Source: Selaginella moellendorffii (lineage: Eukaryota; Streptophyta; Lycopodiopsida; Selaginellales; Selaginellaceae). From it: a stretch of 64,000 nt of DNA. Made by a program: the position numbers and the translations under genes. Below are positions 22,966 through 34,556 of this stretch, one piece after another. Numbering within the stretch: position 1 is the stretch's first letter; each line of letters starts with the position of its first letter. Under the pieces are notes generated by a model. The model worked only from the letters and a program-made list of their open reading frames with translations. It was not told the DNA's origin and did not search any database. The stretch lies in NCBI RefSeq assembly GCF_000143415.4, contig NW_003314283.1, positions 1,780,272-1,844,271 of the forward strand, in the 5' to 3' direction.

Positions 22966-23936
22966 ATGGAATCTCCAAGCCATCCTGATTTCTTTGCCGA
23001 AGTCCTTGCAAAAATCCAGTCTGAGAATACCAAGCTGAAGGCGACCCTTCTTCGCATGTAGCAGGAGCTTGCTTCACTTTCGGCTCAAGGATCTAGCAAA
23101 GTTCCTGAACCGAAGGTGAGTTTCCCGGCGAAATTTTCAGGCAAGCGTTCGGAGCTTCGTGGATTTTTGAACCAAATGGAGCTGATCTTTGCACTTCAAC
23201 ATCGGCGGTACCCCACTCCCGAGTCTCAAATCGGCACGATTGGGACGTTGCTCGAGGGTGCAACTTTGTCATGGTTTTCTCCTCTTCTAGAGAAGAGCAT
23301 GAAAGGGGTCGTGGTTCCGGAGCTGATGGATCTTCAATTGTTCAAAGAGAAGCTCGAAGCATGTTTTGGCGAGATGGATCGGGTTCGGGCTGCTACCACA
23401 AAGATGAGACGTCTCTCTCAGGGGTCTTGTCCTGCCTCGATCTACGTTGCAGAGTTCCAACTCCTTGCCTTGGACACTCAGTGGGATGAGCGGGCCCTGG
23501 TTGACCAATTTCGTTTTGGCCTCAACAACGGTGTCAAGGATTTGTTGCTCACCATGGAGGATCCCAAGGATTTGTCGGACGCCATCAACAAAGCTGTTCG
23601 ATGTGACAATTGTCTCTTTGAACGTCGTTAGGAAAGTCACTGCGCCACTGTTTTTCCGTCCCAGACTCAGGAATCCCAGCTTGAGTCTTCGGGGCATAGT
23701 CTTGAACCTACTGCACCGGTCCCGATGGATATTTCTGGTACTCCCCGACTCATTAAAGGGAAGTTGAGTCCTGCTGAGAAGCAACGTCGAATATCTCATA
23801 ATCTTTGCCTCTACTGTACTGATCCTAATCACAAAGCAGCTGTGTGTCCCAAGAAGCCTCCCCGACTGCTCGAGTTCACTCTGCCTCAAAGTCCACCTTT
23901 GTTGAAGTCGGGAAACGACCCTGTCCAAACAGAGTA
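22966..23936 (+). pseudogene. Chromovirus gag with CCHC zinc knuckle
   Basis: The frame from ATG 22966 encodes a short coiled N-terminus, a Ty3-type capsid region (residues about 50-220; FSGKRSELRGFLNQME, then AATLSWFSPLL-like) and a knuckle CLYCTDPNHKAAVC near 23808-23850 (C-x2-C-x4-H-x4-C). In-frame stops are TAG at 23059, TAG at 23629-23631 and TAG at 23934. The first reads as a decayed CAG before CAGGAG. The protein would package the RNA. Pol follows in another frame. Confidence 0.8.
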
Positions 23937-23939
23937 GGA

Positions 23940-24460
23940 GCTGTCTGTTTGGACTCCCCGAATAAAAATCACTTTTCTTCCTTATCAAGCTCCTCACCAC
24001 CTTTCATCAAAGCCACCACCAATTCCCGCAACTTCCGCGTCCCATGTCTCCTTTCTTTCACCGGACAATCAGGACTCAAGGCTTTGGCGCTACTGGACTC
24101 GGGTGCAACTTCCTGCTTCATGGACATGGACTTTGCTGCCTGACATCACGTTCCTCTTTCTCCTACCATATGGGATCTGAGGGTTGAAGGCATCGGTGGG
24201 CATTTTGTGTCTCCATCTTCTGGACTTAGGGAAACGTTGCCCGTTCGAGTACACATCGGGTCCACTGTCACTGATATCACCTTCAACATCATCAACAGCA
24301 AGTCCTCCTCTATGGTGCTCGGTCTTCCTTGGTTCCAACTATATCAGCCTCAGATTTGTTGGAAGGACTTACAGCTTATCTCTCCCACATCACCATCTCC
24401 CACGGCTTCCCCTGCTGTTCATCGAGTCCGAATCAGGAAAAGTTCCCTAAACTCAAATCG
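23940..24460 (+). pseudogene. Chromovirus aspartic protease region
   Basis: The active-site motif ALLDSGATSCF lies at about 24090-24122, and the family end motif MVLGLPWFQLYQPQI at about 24313-24357. A stop after MDMDFAA (24144) breaks the frame. It would cleave the Gag-Pol polyprotein. Confidence 0.75.
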
Positions 24461-24603
24461 GGGTTCTGTTCCTGACTCTACGAAGTTTTCACCCTCTTCA
24501 TTTTCCTCTCTTCCATCTTACACTGGACAGTATCCTCATCTCATCATTCCATTTAGTTGTACACCTCCTCCTATCTCCACAATCACTATGAAAGAACTCC
24601 TTC

Positions 24604-26370
24604 ATGAAGAACCTATTTTCCTTTTTGCTTTGCATGTTTTTCCTGTCAGTCTTCCTGAGAAGTATCAATTTTGGGGATGTGTTTGACAAGGAAAAAGCTA
24701 GTGTACTGCCTGCTCATTGGCCTTATGACTGTCCCATTGATTTACAGGAAGGAGCATCACCTCTATGGGGGCCTATCTACGGGTTATCCCCGTCCGAGCT
24801 TAAGGCCCTCAAAGAATACGTGGATGAGAACCTTGCCTCGGGGTTCATTCAGCATTCGCAGTCCCCGGCTGGAGCGCCTGTCTTCTTTGTCAAGAAAAAG
24901 GATGGGAGTTTGCGGCTAGTCATCGATTACCGAGGTTTGAACAAGGTGATTGTTCGGAACCATTATCCGCTGCCCCTGATCTCGGACCTGTTGGAATGCC
25001 TCGGCGGTGCCCACTTCTTCACCAAGATTGACCTCCGTGGCACATACAACCTGATCCAGATCTGGCCTGGTGATGAATGGAAGACTGCGTTCCGAACCCG
25101 ATACGGCCACTTCGAGTACACTGTCATGCCATTTGGCTTGACAAATGCTCCAGCAGTTTTCCAACACATGGCGAACGACGTCTTTCGGGAGTTTCTTGAT
25201 CAGATGGTGATCGTCTACCTCGATGACATCCTCATCTACTCAAGAACTCAGAAGGAGCACGACGAACATGTACGCAAGGTGCTGGCGAAGCTGCGAGAAC
25301 ACGGCCTATACGCGAAGCTTGAGAAATGTTCCTTCGATCAGCAGCCTGTGGAGTTCCTTGGGTACGTTGTCACTCATGAGGGTATCACGATGGATCCTGC
25401 CTAAGTCAAGACTATTCTCGAGTGGGAGCCTCCACAATCAATGTCGGACGTTCAGGTTTTCCTTGGCTTCGCCAACTTTTACCGCAAATTAATTGATCAC
25501 TACTCTGACATTGTCCTTCCTCTCACGCATCTCACTCGCAAGGATGTTCCCTTCTCTTGGTTTACTGCTGCCCAGCACGCCTTCGACACACTCAAGGCAG
25601 CCTTCAGTTCTGCTCCCATTTTTATCCATGCTGATTCCTCACAACCTTTCTTCATCGAGGCTGACGCCTCTGACTTTGCCATCGGTGCTGTGCTGTCTCA
25701 ACTCAGAGTGGATCAAGAACTTCATCCGGTCGCTTTCCATTCTCGGAAATTCCAGCCTGCGGAGATCAATTACGAAATCCACGACAAGGAGCTCCTTGCC
25801 ATTGTGGATTCCTTTGGAGAGTGGCGCCATTTCTTGGAGGGGGCGGGCCATCAAACAACACTCTGGACGGATCACAAAAATCTCGAGTACTTTGCCACTT
25901 CCCGAGTTTTAAGCCATCGTCAAGCAAGGTGGGCACAATTCCTAAGTTGGTTTAACTTTGTTATCAAGTACAGACCTGGAAAGCTTCAAGGCCTTTCTGA
26001 TGCTCTTTCAAGGCGCTCCTATCTCAGTCTCAGGCCTGGTATTCCTGCCTTCGATCAACAGGATCAAATTATCCTCGGTCCTGATCAGCTTCAAGTTATG
26101 GCAATTTCCCTGGCCCCTCAGGACTCCTCCTTGATGGATGCCATCAGAAACGATATTCAATCCGATGATCTCGCCAGCGACATTTTCCCCCATCTTCAGG
26201 CTGGACACCCTGTGACTCCCGATTGCCAGCGATTTGACGAGTTCGAGTTCTTAGATGGCTTATTATACCATGGGGAGCAGCTTTACGTTCCTGAAGGTGA
26301 TGCTCGAAGGTTGGTCCTAATGGCGTGCCACGATAGCCCGACTGCTGGTCACCGAAAACCTATGAGCTAG
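24604..26370 (+). pseudogene. Chromovirus reverse transcriptase and RNase H
   Basis: RT motifs in order: FFVKKKDGSLRLVIDYRGLN, TKIDLRGTYN, MPFGLTNAP and the catalytic YLDD (about 25215). The connection ends in FLGYV. One TAA at 25402 (probably a decayed CAA) separates the RT ORF from the next. RNase H follows with EADASDFAIGAVL, NYEIHDKELLAIV and LWTDHKNLEY. The downstream linker SRRSYL leads into integrase. It would make cDNA from the RNA. Apart from the stop this stretch is well preserved, so inactivation is moderate in age. Confidence 0.88.
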
Positions 26371-27183
26371 TTGCACGGGACTTTTGGTGGCCTCACATGG
26401 ATAACTACATCAAAGCTTTTGTTACCTCCTGTGACACTTGCGCCCGGAATAAGGTACCTCGCCACCTTCCTTTAGGGTTGCTTCGTTCCCTTCCGGTCCT
26501 TTCAGGTCCTTGGGAATCCATCTCCATGGATTTCTTGAGTGATCTTCCGAGTTCTGGAGGCTTCAACAGCATTTTAGTCGTGGTGGATCGCTTCACAAAG
26601 ATGGCGCACTTCTTGCCATGTACCAAGGATTTTTCGGGCGAGGACATGGCAAAACTGGTATTCAGGGAAATTTTCCGACTTCATGGGATTCCTACAGATG
26701 TGGTTTCGGATCGGGGGCCTCAGTTCATCTCTCATTTCTGGCAACGGTTTTTGCAGCTGCTTGGAGTGAAGGCCAACCTCTCTTCGGCGTATCATCCTCA
26801 AACTAATGGGCAGTCCGAGTGAACGATTCAGATGTTGGAACAATTCTTGAGGTGCTTCATCAACTATCATCAGGATAATTGGTTCGATATCCTTCCCCTT
26901 ACTGAGTTTTCCTATAACAACTCTATTCACTCCTCTCTTCGAATTTCCCCCTTCTTTGCAAACTCTGGCCGAAATCCCCGATTCAATCTCTCACTTCCTT
27001 CTCCATCCGAATCCTCTCATTCAAATCCCCACTCTGAGGCATTTGTCTCCAACCTCCAAGAAATCCACAACTCCATCTCCTTCCACCTCCATCGTGCTCA
27101 GGAATCTCACAAAACATTTGCCAATGTCCATCGTCAGGATTGTCCCCCTTACAATATCGGGGATAAAGTTTGGCTCCTCAGAT
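26300..27183 (+). pseudogene. Chromovirus integrase, first part (zinc-binding and DDE core)
   Basis: The HHCC domain is split by a frameshift between CHDSPTAGH (about 26329) and the next-frame CDTCARNK (about 26430). The DDE core has D in SMDFLSDLP, D in VVSDRGPQF and E in TNGQSE, followed by TGA at 26821-26823 (probably a decayed CGA). After NIGDKVWLL the frame is cut by the terminal repeat of transposon copy B. Confidence 0.85.
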
Positions 27184-27205
27184 GCTTTATTTCGTTAAAG
27201 TGGGA
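27184..27205 (+). repeat. Terminal inverted repeat of copy B (transposase-side end)
   Basis: GCTTTATTTCGTTAAAGTGG and two further bases. One base differs from copies A and C. Confidence 0.85.
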
Positions 27206-27841
27206 TTTATTCAGTAAAATGGGACTAGGTACAAATTTTCAAGTATTTGAAAATGACGTGAAATTATATGTTTTTTGTCCAGGGGCTAGACATATTTGGG
27301 GCATGGTGACTAGCGCGGTGACTTTGTGTCCAGACTGAGTCCATCTGGTTGTATAATAAATCTCATTGTCAAGGTGAACAAGCCGAATCTGAAGCTAAAG
27401 AAGAGCGATGGCATGCGCGCACACACTATTTGTTTGTTCATTGAGCGTGTGGTGAGCTTTCCAAGATGAACGTCATTCCTATTAGCCAGACATATAACTT
27501 AATGGTGAGAACATTTAGATATTATTCAATGTTATCTTTTTCTAACGAATCTAATTGTGAAGGTGTAGCAAGAGGCATTGCTAGTCTGGAGAAGTCATTT
27601 AACTCATTTGACCCTTAGTGTATTTTCATGAAACTAAATAACATTCATATTATTAAGGAATTTCTCTAGTACCTTTTTTTTACGACATAGAGGCTTGCAT
27701 TTCTTTCAAAGGTGATTTAGTAAAAGGCCTGAGGGCACATGCCATTCTATTTCTCAGACCGGTATTAAGATATACTAGTGCAAAGGGAAAAAGGTATTTG
27801 GTGATCAAGTAAATGGCATGAGGGCACACGCCATTATAAGC

Positions 27842-28099
27842 CTAAGCGCTAGTGGACACCTCCTTTTTGGTACTCTCAGTGGTACTATCATCCTTCTCCG
27901 GGTCAGTTGTTTTGCTTTGGATTGTTGTCTCTGACGTTACTGGGGCGTTCTCGATAGTTGTTAATGTTGCCGTTTGTTCAGAAAAATGATCACCTGGAGT
28001 ATAGTACGGGGAGTTTGGAAGACTTATATATTCTACATCTTCACCTATCTCCTTCTCCGTCTCCTTTTCTGCCTCACTTACAGATTTTGTGCTTGCCAT
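27842..28099 (-). CDS. Small acidic Ser/Thr-rich ORF, copy B
   Basis: 85 codons, the counterpart of 10618-10875 with one Ala/Thr change. It lies 0.64 kb inside the terminal repeat, downstream of the transposase-like gene and in the same orientation. Confidence 0.45.
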   Translation of the reverse strand: MASTKSVSEAEKETEKEIGEDVEYISLPNSPYYTPGDHFSEQTATLTTIENAPVTSETTIQSKTTDPEKDDSTTESTKKEVSTSA

Positions 28100-28812
28100 G
28101 AGAATGCTCTTCACCCTAAAATATGGAGTTCGTTGTGTTATAAAAGGAAGCCAACACACACGCTGCAAGGGAATGATGGTACATAAAGCACGTAAGCCCA
28201 CAATATGGGTTTATGTGCCATTAATATGGGCCACACGCCATATTATTAGATTTATGCACGTGTGATTGGTAAATGCATATGTCACATCATCTTTGTTTTA
28301 CCTCACACACTATATCAGGCCTAATGAACCATATCACATATGCGCACATGCTATATATATGGAGAAGTATTATGCAAGGATAGAAAAATTCAATGCATGA
28401 TTGTGGAGAGCAATGGCATGAAGCCACATGCTAAATAACATTTTAGAGAAAGAATTAAAATAAAAACATGCAAACAGTACTGAGTGGACCAAGACTTAGA
28501 AGTGCACAATTGAATGAGGTATTTCTAATAAATATTTCACTCACCTCATATAGGAATGGCTACCACTCTCAAATGGCGTATCGCCTCATGCCATCACCTC
28601 GCAATTTGTTATAACAATCCGATGAATTCATATTCGGCTTGTTCACCTTAAACTTTAAGTAAGATTTGCTAGAACAACTAAGAATTTATACTTGTTATTT
28701 GTATCATCTCACCTAGGAATGGCGTAAGGCCACATGCCATCACGCCTCCTCTGATTCAGATTCAGATTGTTCACCTTGAAATAAAATACATTAGAAACTT
28801 TGTAAAGGAATA

Positions 28813-31800
28813 TTAATGAATCTCACCTTGAACCTGGGTTATGAATGCTCTTGCTGCATCTCTTGCATGGTCTGGCAAGGTGATGGTGGCACTCTGCTTC
28901 CGCATCCAACCATGCACAACATTATCCACCGATATGCTCATGCTGGGATCCCTTGGATTCAGCACCCATCTCTTTTCTAGGCAATCCTTCGTATATCCGG
29001 AACTTGGCTTGAACCACTCCACAGTTACATTGAAGGAGTTAGTTTCCGCGTCCTCCTCTGCATCAGTGATGCAGCGCCCCACCCATATCATTTGTTTTTT
29101 ATTACTAGGTCTGACAAGCACGACCATTCCTTTGCAGACCTGTACTGGATTGAATGCTGAATCCGGCTTCTTGTTCCTCGGCCCACAATAGTGATCCTCA
29201 ACATCGTTATCTGTCACTACATTTCCAGAGGACATTGTTCCGCTACTATCTGGTGCTCTGGGTTCTGGACAAAAGGACTCTTCCAATTCTTCATATACAA
29301 CCGGCCCATTTTGGATAGCAGATATAATCTTCTCCCAGTATTCGAGCAAAGGCTTGCACCTCTGAAAATAGGATTCTCCACCAAACACCAACCCCCTCTT
29401 CCAGAAGGCAATATGCTGTCTAATCCCGGCCACTATACTTTCCTGGTCTTTGAGTCCATCCGGGTGCATCGGCCGTGGGGAACCCTGAGGAACCATAGGT
29501 TCCCTAGTTATGGGATCTCTCTTGAAGAGTTCAATGCAGTCCACTGGCAGCCACATTGTGTCCCATTCTCTCATCTTGTACCTCATCACTGGAGCACCGT
29601 CACGCATGCTGAAATGAAACTGAAGAGGCTTGGAGTGGCCAATCAGCGTTTTGGATCTGTCCCTAATGTAGCCTCTTACAAACCCGTTAAAGTCTTGAAC
29701 CTCTGTCAGAAGTGCAGCTTCAACAGTGCCTTTGATGCAATTTTGGAATTCATCGTAGAGTTGTGGGAGGGTGAGGACATTGGATCGCCGGAGGGACTCT
29801 GCCAGGTGACTGAACATGGCATCGACGTCTTCATGAGTGTGCCCAACCATGAGAAAGCCAAGTGTAACCGTTTCAAATATGCCTTTGGCAACAAGCATCG
29901 CCAAGTACGCGAAGACGTACATGTTTTTGTTCTCACTGCCAGCATTGTCTGTTTGGAGCAGAAGATGGGGTGGAAGGCCACATCGGCCGCAAGAACTTCC
30001 TTGAGATTCTGCTTCGTTTGGATGAGGCTGTGCATTGACCGGGCGACCAGCCTCGTCGGAATGGCATGAGGCCTCACGTGATAACCCTACAATCTGACGG
30101 CCAATATATTCACTGGGATGGCATGGGGCCCCACGCGATACTGCAAGCCTTTGCTCCTCCTCCAGCTAAACCCTGTATGGGGTTCGATCGACAAGGGCCT
30201 TATGCAAGGGTTGGCCATTCAGCTCAGTTTGCGCACTTTGCAGAGACCTTAAGTGTTTTGCTAGGGACGCAATCATCATGTTTGCACCCCCGCCACCCCA
30301 TAGAGGTACAAAGAAGTTCCCATAGTTCTGGGCACCATGCCCATGAGCGATTATGCCAAACAGAGACACAGGCAGCTGCATGGATGAAGAGATTGCCTTG
30401 GGGGCAGGATTGAGTCGAGGTAAGCACGTCTGTTTCTGGTCCATTTTGTCGTGGATGATGCAGAGGTAAGAGTCAGGTCTCTCCATGGAGAGAATCCTGT
30501 TATGATAATATGCAGTCCTGCAGCTTCTCTGCTCGATGTTGTGGTTGAGCCGCCTTCTAACCAACGTCTCTCGCTCTTCAGCGCTGCAAGAATTCTTCGA
30601 CAAAGCCATTTTGATAGCAGTGCACTCGTCACACTTTGAAAAGCTGGAGTACTTTCCTATACTCACATCCCTGAACCTGTTGCTCCACAATCTACTAAAT
30701 CTAGATTGGCTCAGCTTCCTGTAGCCATTACTCTGGAGTTCCCGATTCACATCTTCCAATATGGCCCCCTTGGTATACATGGAAGGGAGAACTCGTTGGG
30801 TGTCTCGTGTTCCATCTTCCAAGAGGCGGGTTTTATGTGGTTGCTGCTCGCTACATGTCTCGACAAACCTCTTGAAGATTGCCTCTCCATATACAACATG
30901 ACCCCTGGTTTTGTGAGTACCGTCGTTCCCATGGACTGCTTGTTGAACCCTTTGTTCCTCGAACTCAGTTTTGATTCTGTAGAATGTGGTTCGAGGGACT
31001 CCATAAATGATTCTCCATGCCTTCATGCAGACCAAACCCTTCTGGAAGACCATGCCCCCCACCTGATGTTCTGAAGCATCAACAGATGACCGTAATGCCT
31101 CATACACAAAATTGCGAGCTGCCTTCCAGGACAATGTCTTGTATCTTGCTCTCCCCTCTTCAATAGCATCCCAATCAGCATGTTGACAGCACCTCCTCTT
31201 GCAACAAGCAACTGTCGAGACCATTCGAACCTCCATCGCCATTTTCTACCTTTTCGGTTCGTTGCTCAGATCCCTTTGGCTGCGCTTTAGGAAGGTGTAC
31301 TTTCTTTTCCCATGAAGAGATGTTCTGTCATCAGTTGTAGTGGTGTTTGATTGTGAATCCTTCACATTCTCAAACACTAAGTGCCTCAATTTCCACCGCA
31401 CAATGCTTCCAATAGTCAGACTGTTTTCTTCTGTGTCAACAACCTCTAAAATCGCAACTCCAATATCATCCCAGCCCAATTCTTGATTAGCAACCGCATC
31501 TCTTGGATCAACAACTGTGGCTAAGCCCTCAGCTACCACCTCCCCCTCGGGGTTGTTTAGAAACACTTTCGCCTGAATCCATGTAGCACGGTTTTTAAGA
31601 TCCACGGAGGGAACATGCGTCGCACTTGCGCTGTCCCCAACATCTGCTTTCTTCTGAAGATTTTTCAAGGCAACAACAACATTTACCCCGACGACCATCT
31701 CTCCTCGTTCAATAGCGACCACATTCCCATCGAAGACAGTCTCTACTGATACAGTAGCATTGCCTTCCCCAAGCCTTTGACAGTGTATAACAAAGTTCCG

Positions 31801-31881
31801 ATCCATAGACACAAGGGTCCCTTTTGTAACTCTCTTCCCACCATTCAAAATGTAAACCTTTTCCCCAACCCTGAAGGCCAT
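28813..31881 (-). pseudogene. Transposase-like gene of copy B, two nonsense codons
   Basis: One continuous frame of about 1,022 codons from ATG 31879-31881 to the TAA at 28813, broken by TAG at 31246-31248 (CAG in copy C) and TAG at 30166-30168 (CAG in copies A and C). The first 212 codons, including a residue where copy A has TAG, are open. The motifs TDNAGSENKN and VGHTHEDVD are intact near 29940 and 29840. The third copy of the same protein shows few amino-acid differences, so purifying selection on a shared ancestor is likely. Confidence 0.7.
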
Positions 31882-34556
31882 TCTGAAAGTGCAGAAAAGA
31901 AGTTAAAACCATACAAAAAATGATTGGAGAATGGCCTAAATCATAACATACCAAACAACCTCAATAGCATGAGGCCACATGCCATTATTCAAACATGCTA
32001 TTGACACCCACGTGAAATTTTGCATTCACAAAATTGGCATGAGCCCTCATGCCATTAGTGGTACCACTAATGGCATGAGGCCTCACGCTAGCCATGAAAT
32101 TGCAAGGGCCCAAGATGGCATGTGGCCTCATGCCATTTCTAAATGTGGTCCTAAGCCATTCCATGGTGAACATACCAGGAAGCACAAGTGCCGAATATCA
32201 AGAGGAAGCGGTAGCCACACCAAAGACAGTGCCGCTCGCAACACCGCAACTACTCGTAGTGCCGCTCGCAACACCGCAACTGCTCGTAGCGCCGCTCACA
32301 CAAACTGCCACTCGCATAAACTGCCACTCGCAATGGCGCTCGCAATGCCGCAACCGCTCGTAGACGCATAAACCACAGCTCACAACGCTGCTTACACAAG
32401 CAGCGCTCACTGCGCTCAGCAGAACCAAGAACACAGCGCACAAAAATGATAGACCTAGGAATGAGTTCGAGAATTCAAAAATAACACACGCTTGAACGTC
32501 ACATCAAATCCTCTGACAAACCAGATTTTATGATTCCTCTGACAAATTTCAAACTGAGTAGCTTCTAGACTTTGCTGTCGGAGGTTGAACTTTGTCACAT
32601 CATGTCCTTGCCTCGATCCAGCTGTGCCATGTCAGTGATTCGAACTTTGCCATGCCATATCAGCGATCCGCGCCAAGATTATTCGCCGTGTAAAGGATTA
32701 ATTATGCTGTGTGTGTACGTCCATTTATGGCAATATAAGGCCACACGCCATTCAAAGAATAATGCTAGGCGAGCATTTTTTGGTGAATTTTTGGGTTCAA
32801 AATTGCATGAGCCCACACGCTATAAAGTTTACCTGTACCAAAAATAGAAACAGCTTTATTTACTTGGGAATTTAAGTGGTTGAGGCATTTTTAAACTTAC
32901 AAACACATGCCCTACTTACATTCCTTTGATTGCTTAAAATTCAAAAATATTATAAACCTTTCTTTTTGCATTTTCAATGTTTTCAATTATGGTTTTTGAT
33001 TTTCGCAGGACCAGCCTAGTAATCTATTTGCATCCCGTCATGTTTATAGCTAACTTTCGTTTGTCCCCTTCGCTAGCCTGAGATACATTTGCTCGGCATC
33101 TGCCTCTTACAGCATTTGCCCAGAAAGGGCATCTTTCTTCACGCAGCATTTGCCACATGTTTAGGGTTTAGGGTTTAGCAATTCAGTAGCTTGATAAACA
33201 TGCAAATACAGATTTTGATGCAAAATCCTTTGATATGTCACAATGCCCCTAGGACCATAAACACATTTCAATAGAGAGGGTCCTTTCATTTCATAACTTC
33301 TTACGTAGATCTTGGTGAAACCAGAGTTAGTGAAGTTAGTTTCTTGTGATCCCGCATCTGATTGTGATGTCCCTTTGCAGTGTCGATGGAAAGGTCAATA
33401 CACACCAAATTGTAAAATCTTGGAGCAAAATAACGGTCGGATCTATGGCAAATGCCCCTGAAACATTGTAAGGCTCGTGTGGTCTCATGTGGTGTCCAAT
33501 CAAGATGCTTCTTTGCAGGGTCATCAAGAAAGACATTGTATACCATTCTGTAAAATCTAGTTACGATCTAACGGTTGGATCTCCAGAAAACTCAAAAAAA
33601 TCTCGCGCGTGTCAGAATATCCTAGGAATATACTCCTATGTGCCCCTGAAAATGGCATGTGGCCCCACGCCATTCAAGAGATAACGCCAGATGACGCCGA
33701 GAATTTTTTGGTGCATTTTTTGGGTTCAAAATTGCATGAGCCCACACGCTATAAAGTTTATCTTTGCCAAATAGAGAAAAGTTTATCTGTGTCATGTGAG
33801 GTAGTTACAGTCCTTTGTGCTCGGCATCTGCCTCTTGCAGCATTTGCATTGAAAGGGAATTTTTCTCCATTCAGCATTTGGCCCTGAAAATGGCATGCGC
33901 CCACACGCCATTCAAGGAATAACGCCACAGGACACCTGGATTTTTGGGTTTAAAATGTTTAGGGTTTTTTGGGTTTTTTCAAAATATTTTGGGTCCAACG
34001 TTTTTTGGGTTTCTTTGGTTCAAAATTGCATGAGCCCACACGCTATAATATTGATTTGAGAGAAAAATAGAAACAGATAGAATTTCTTTATTTAGCAGAA
34101 CATCTGCCATTTTTGGAAATACAAGATGCTTTGGAATATCCAATCATGCATGGTATAAATATAGCGAGGGTATTAAATGATATCCCAATCATGATCTTTC
34201 TTTTGGATTTTGCGTGCATGCAGTCCGAGGAATGATGACGTTGCGGATTTCTTTTGGATTTTGTGTGCTTGCATGCGCGCGGCAATCCAGAAATTAATGG
34301 TGGTGCCCAAGTCCGAGGAATGATGACGTGGCGGGATTACCAACCGTTGTGACATTTCGCGCGTGTGAGGTTAGGTTTTGCATTTTGCTTCGTACTCGCG
34401 CTCGCGCTCGCATCACACTCGCGCTCGTATCGCGCTCCCACTCGCGATCATGCTCACATTCGCGCTCATCTACCTTCTCTACAGGTTTCTCGTGTGCATC
34501 GGCGTCCACTCGCGCTTGCATCACACTTGCGCTCGCATCGCGCTCGTGTGCATCGG
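31882..34556. promoter_or_regulatory. Divergent intergenic region, copy B
   Basis: Matches 4130-6846 inverted. Holds the GCGAGC-type repeats, a telomere-like tract of two units near 33162-33178, repeated GGCTCATGCAA modules and several palindromes. It ends at the deletion junction that fuses it to an internal exon of the neighbouring gene. Confidence 0.5.
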
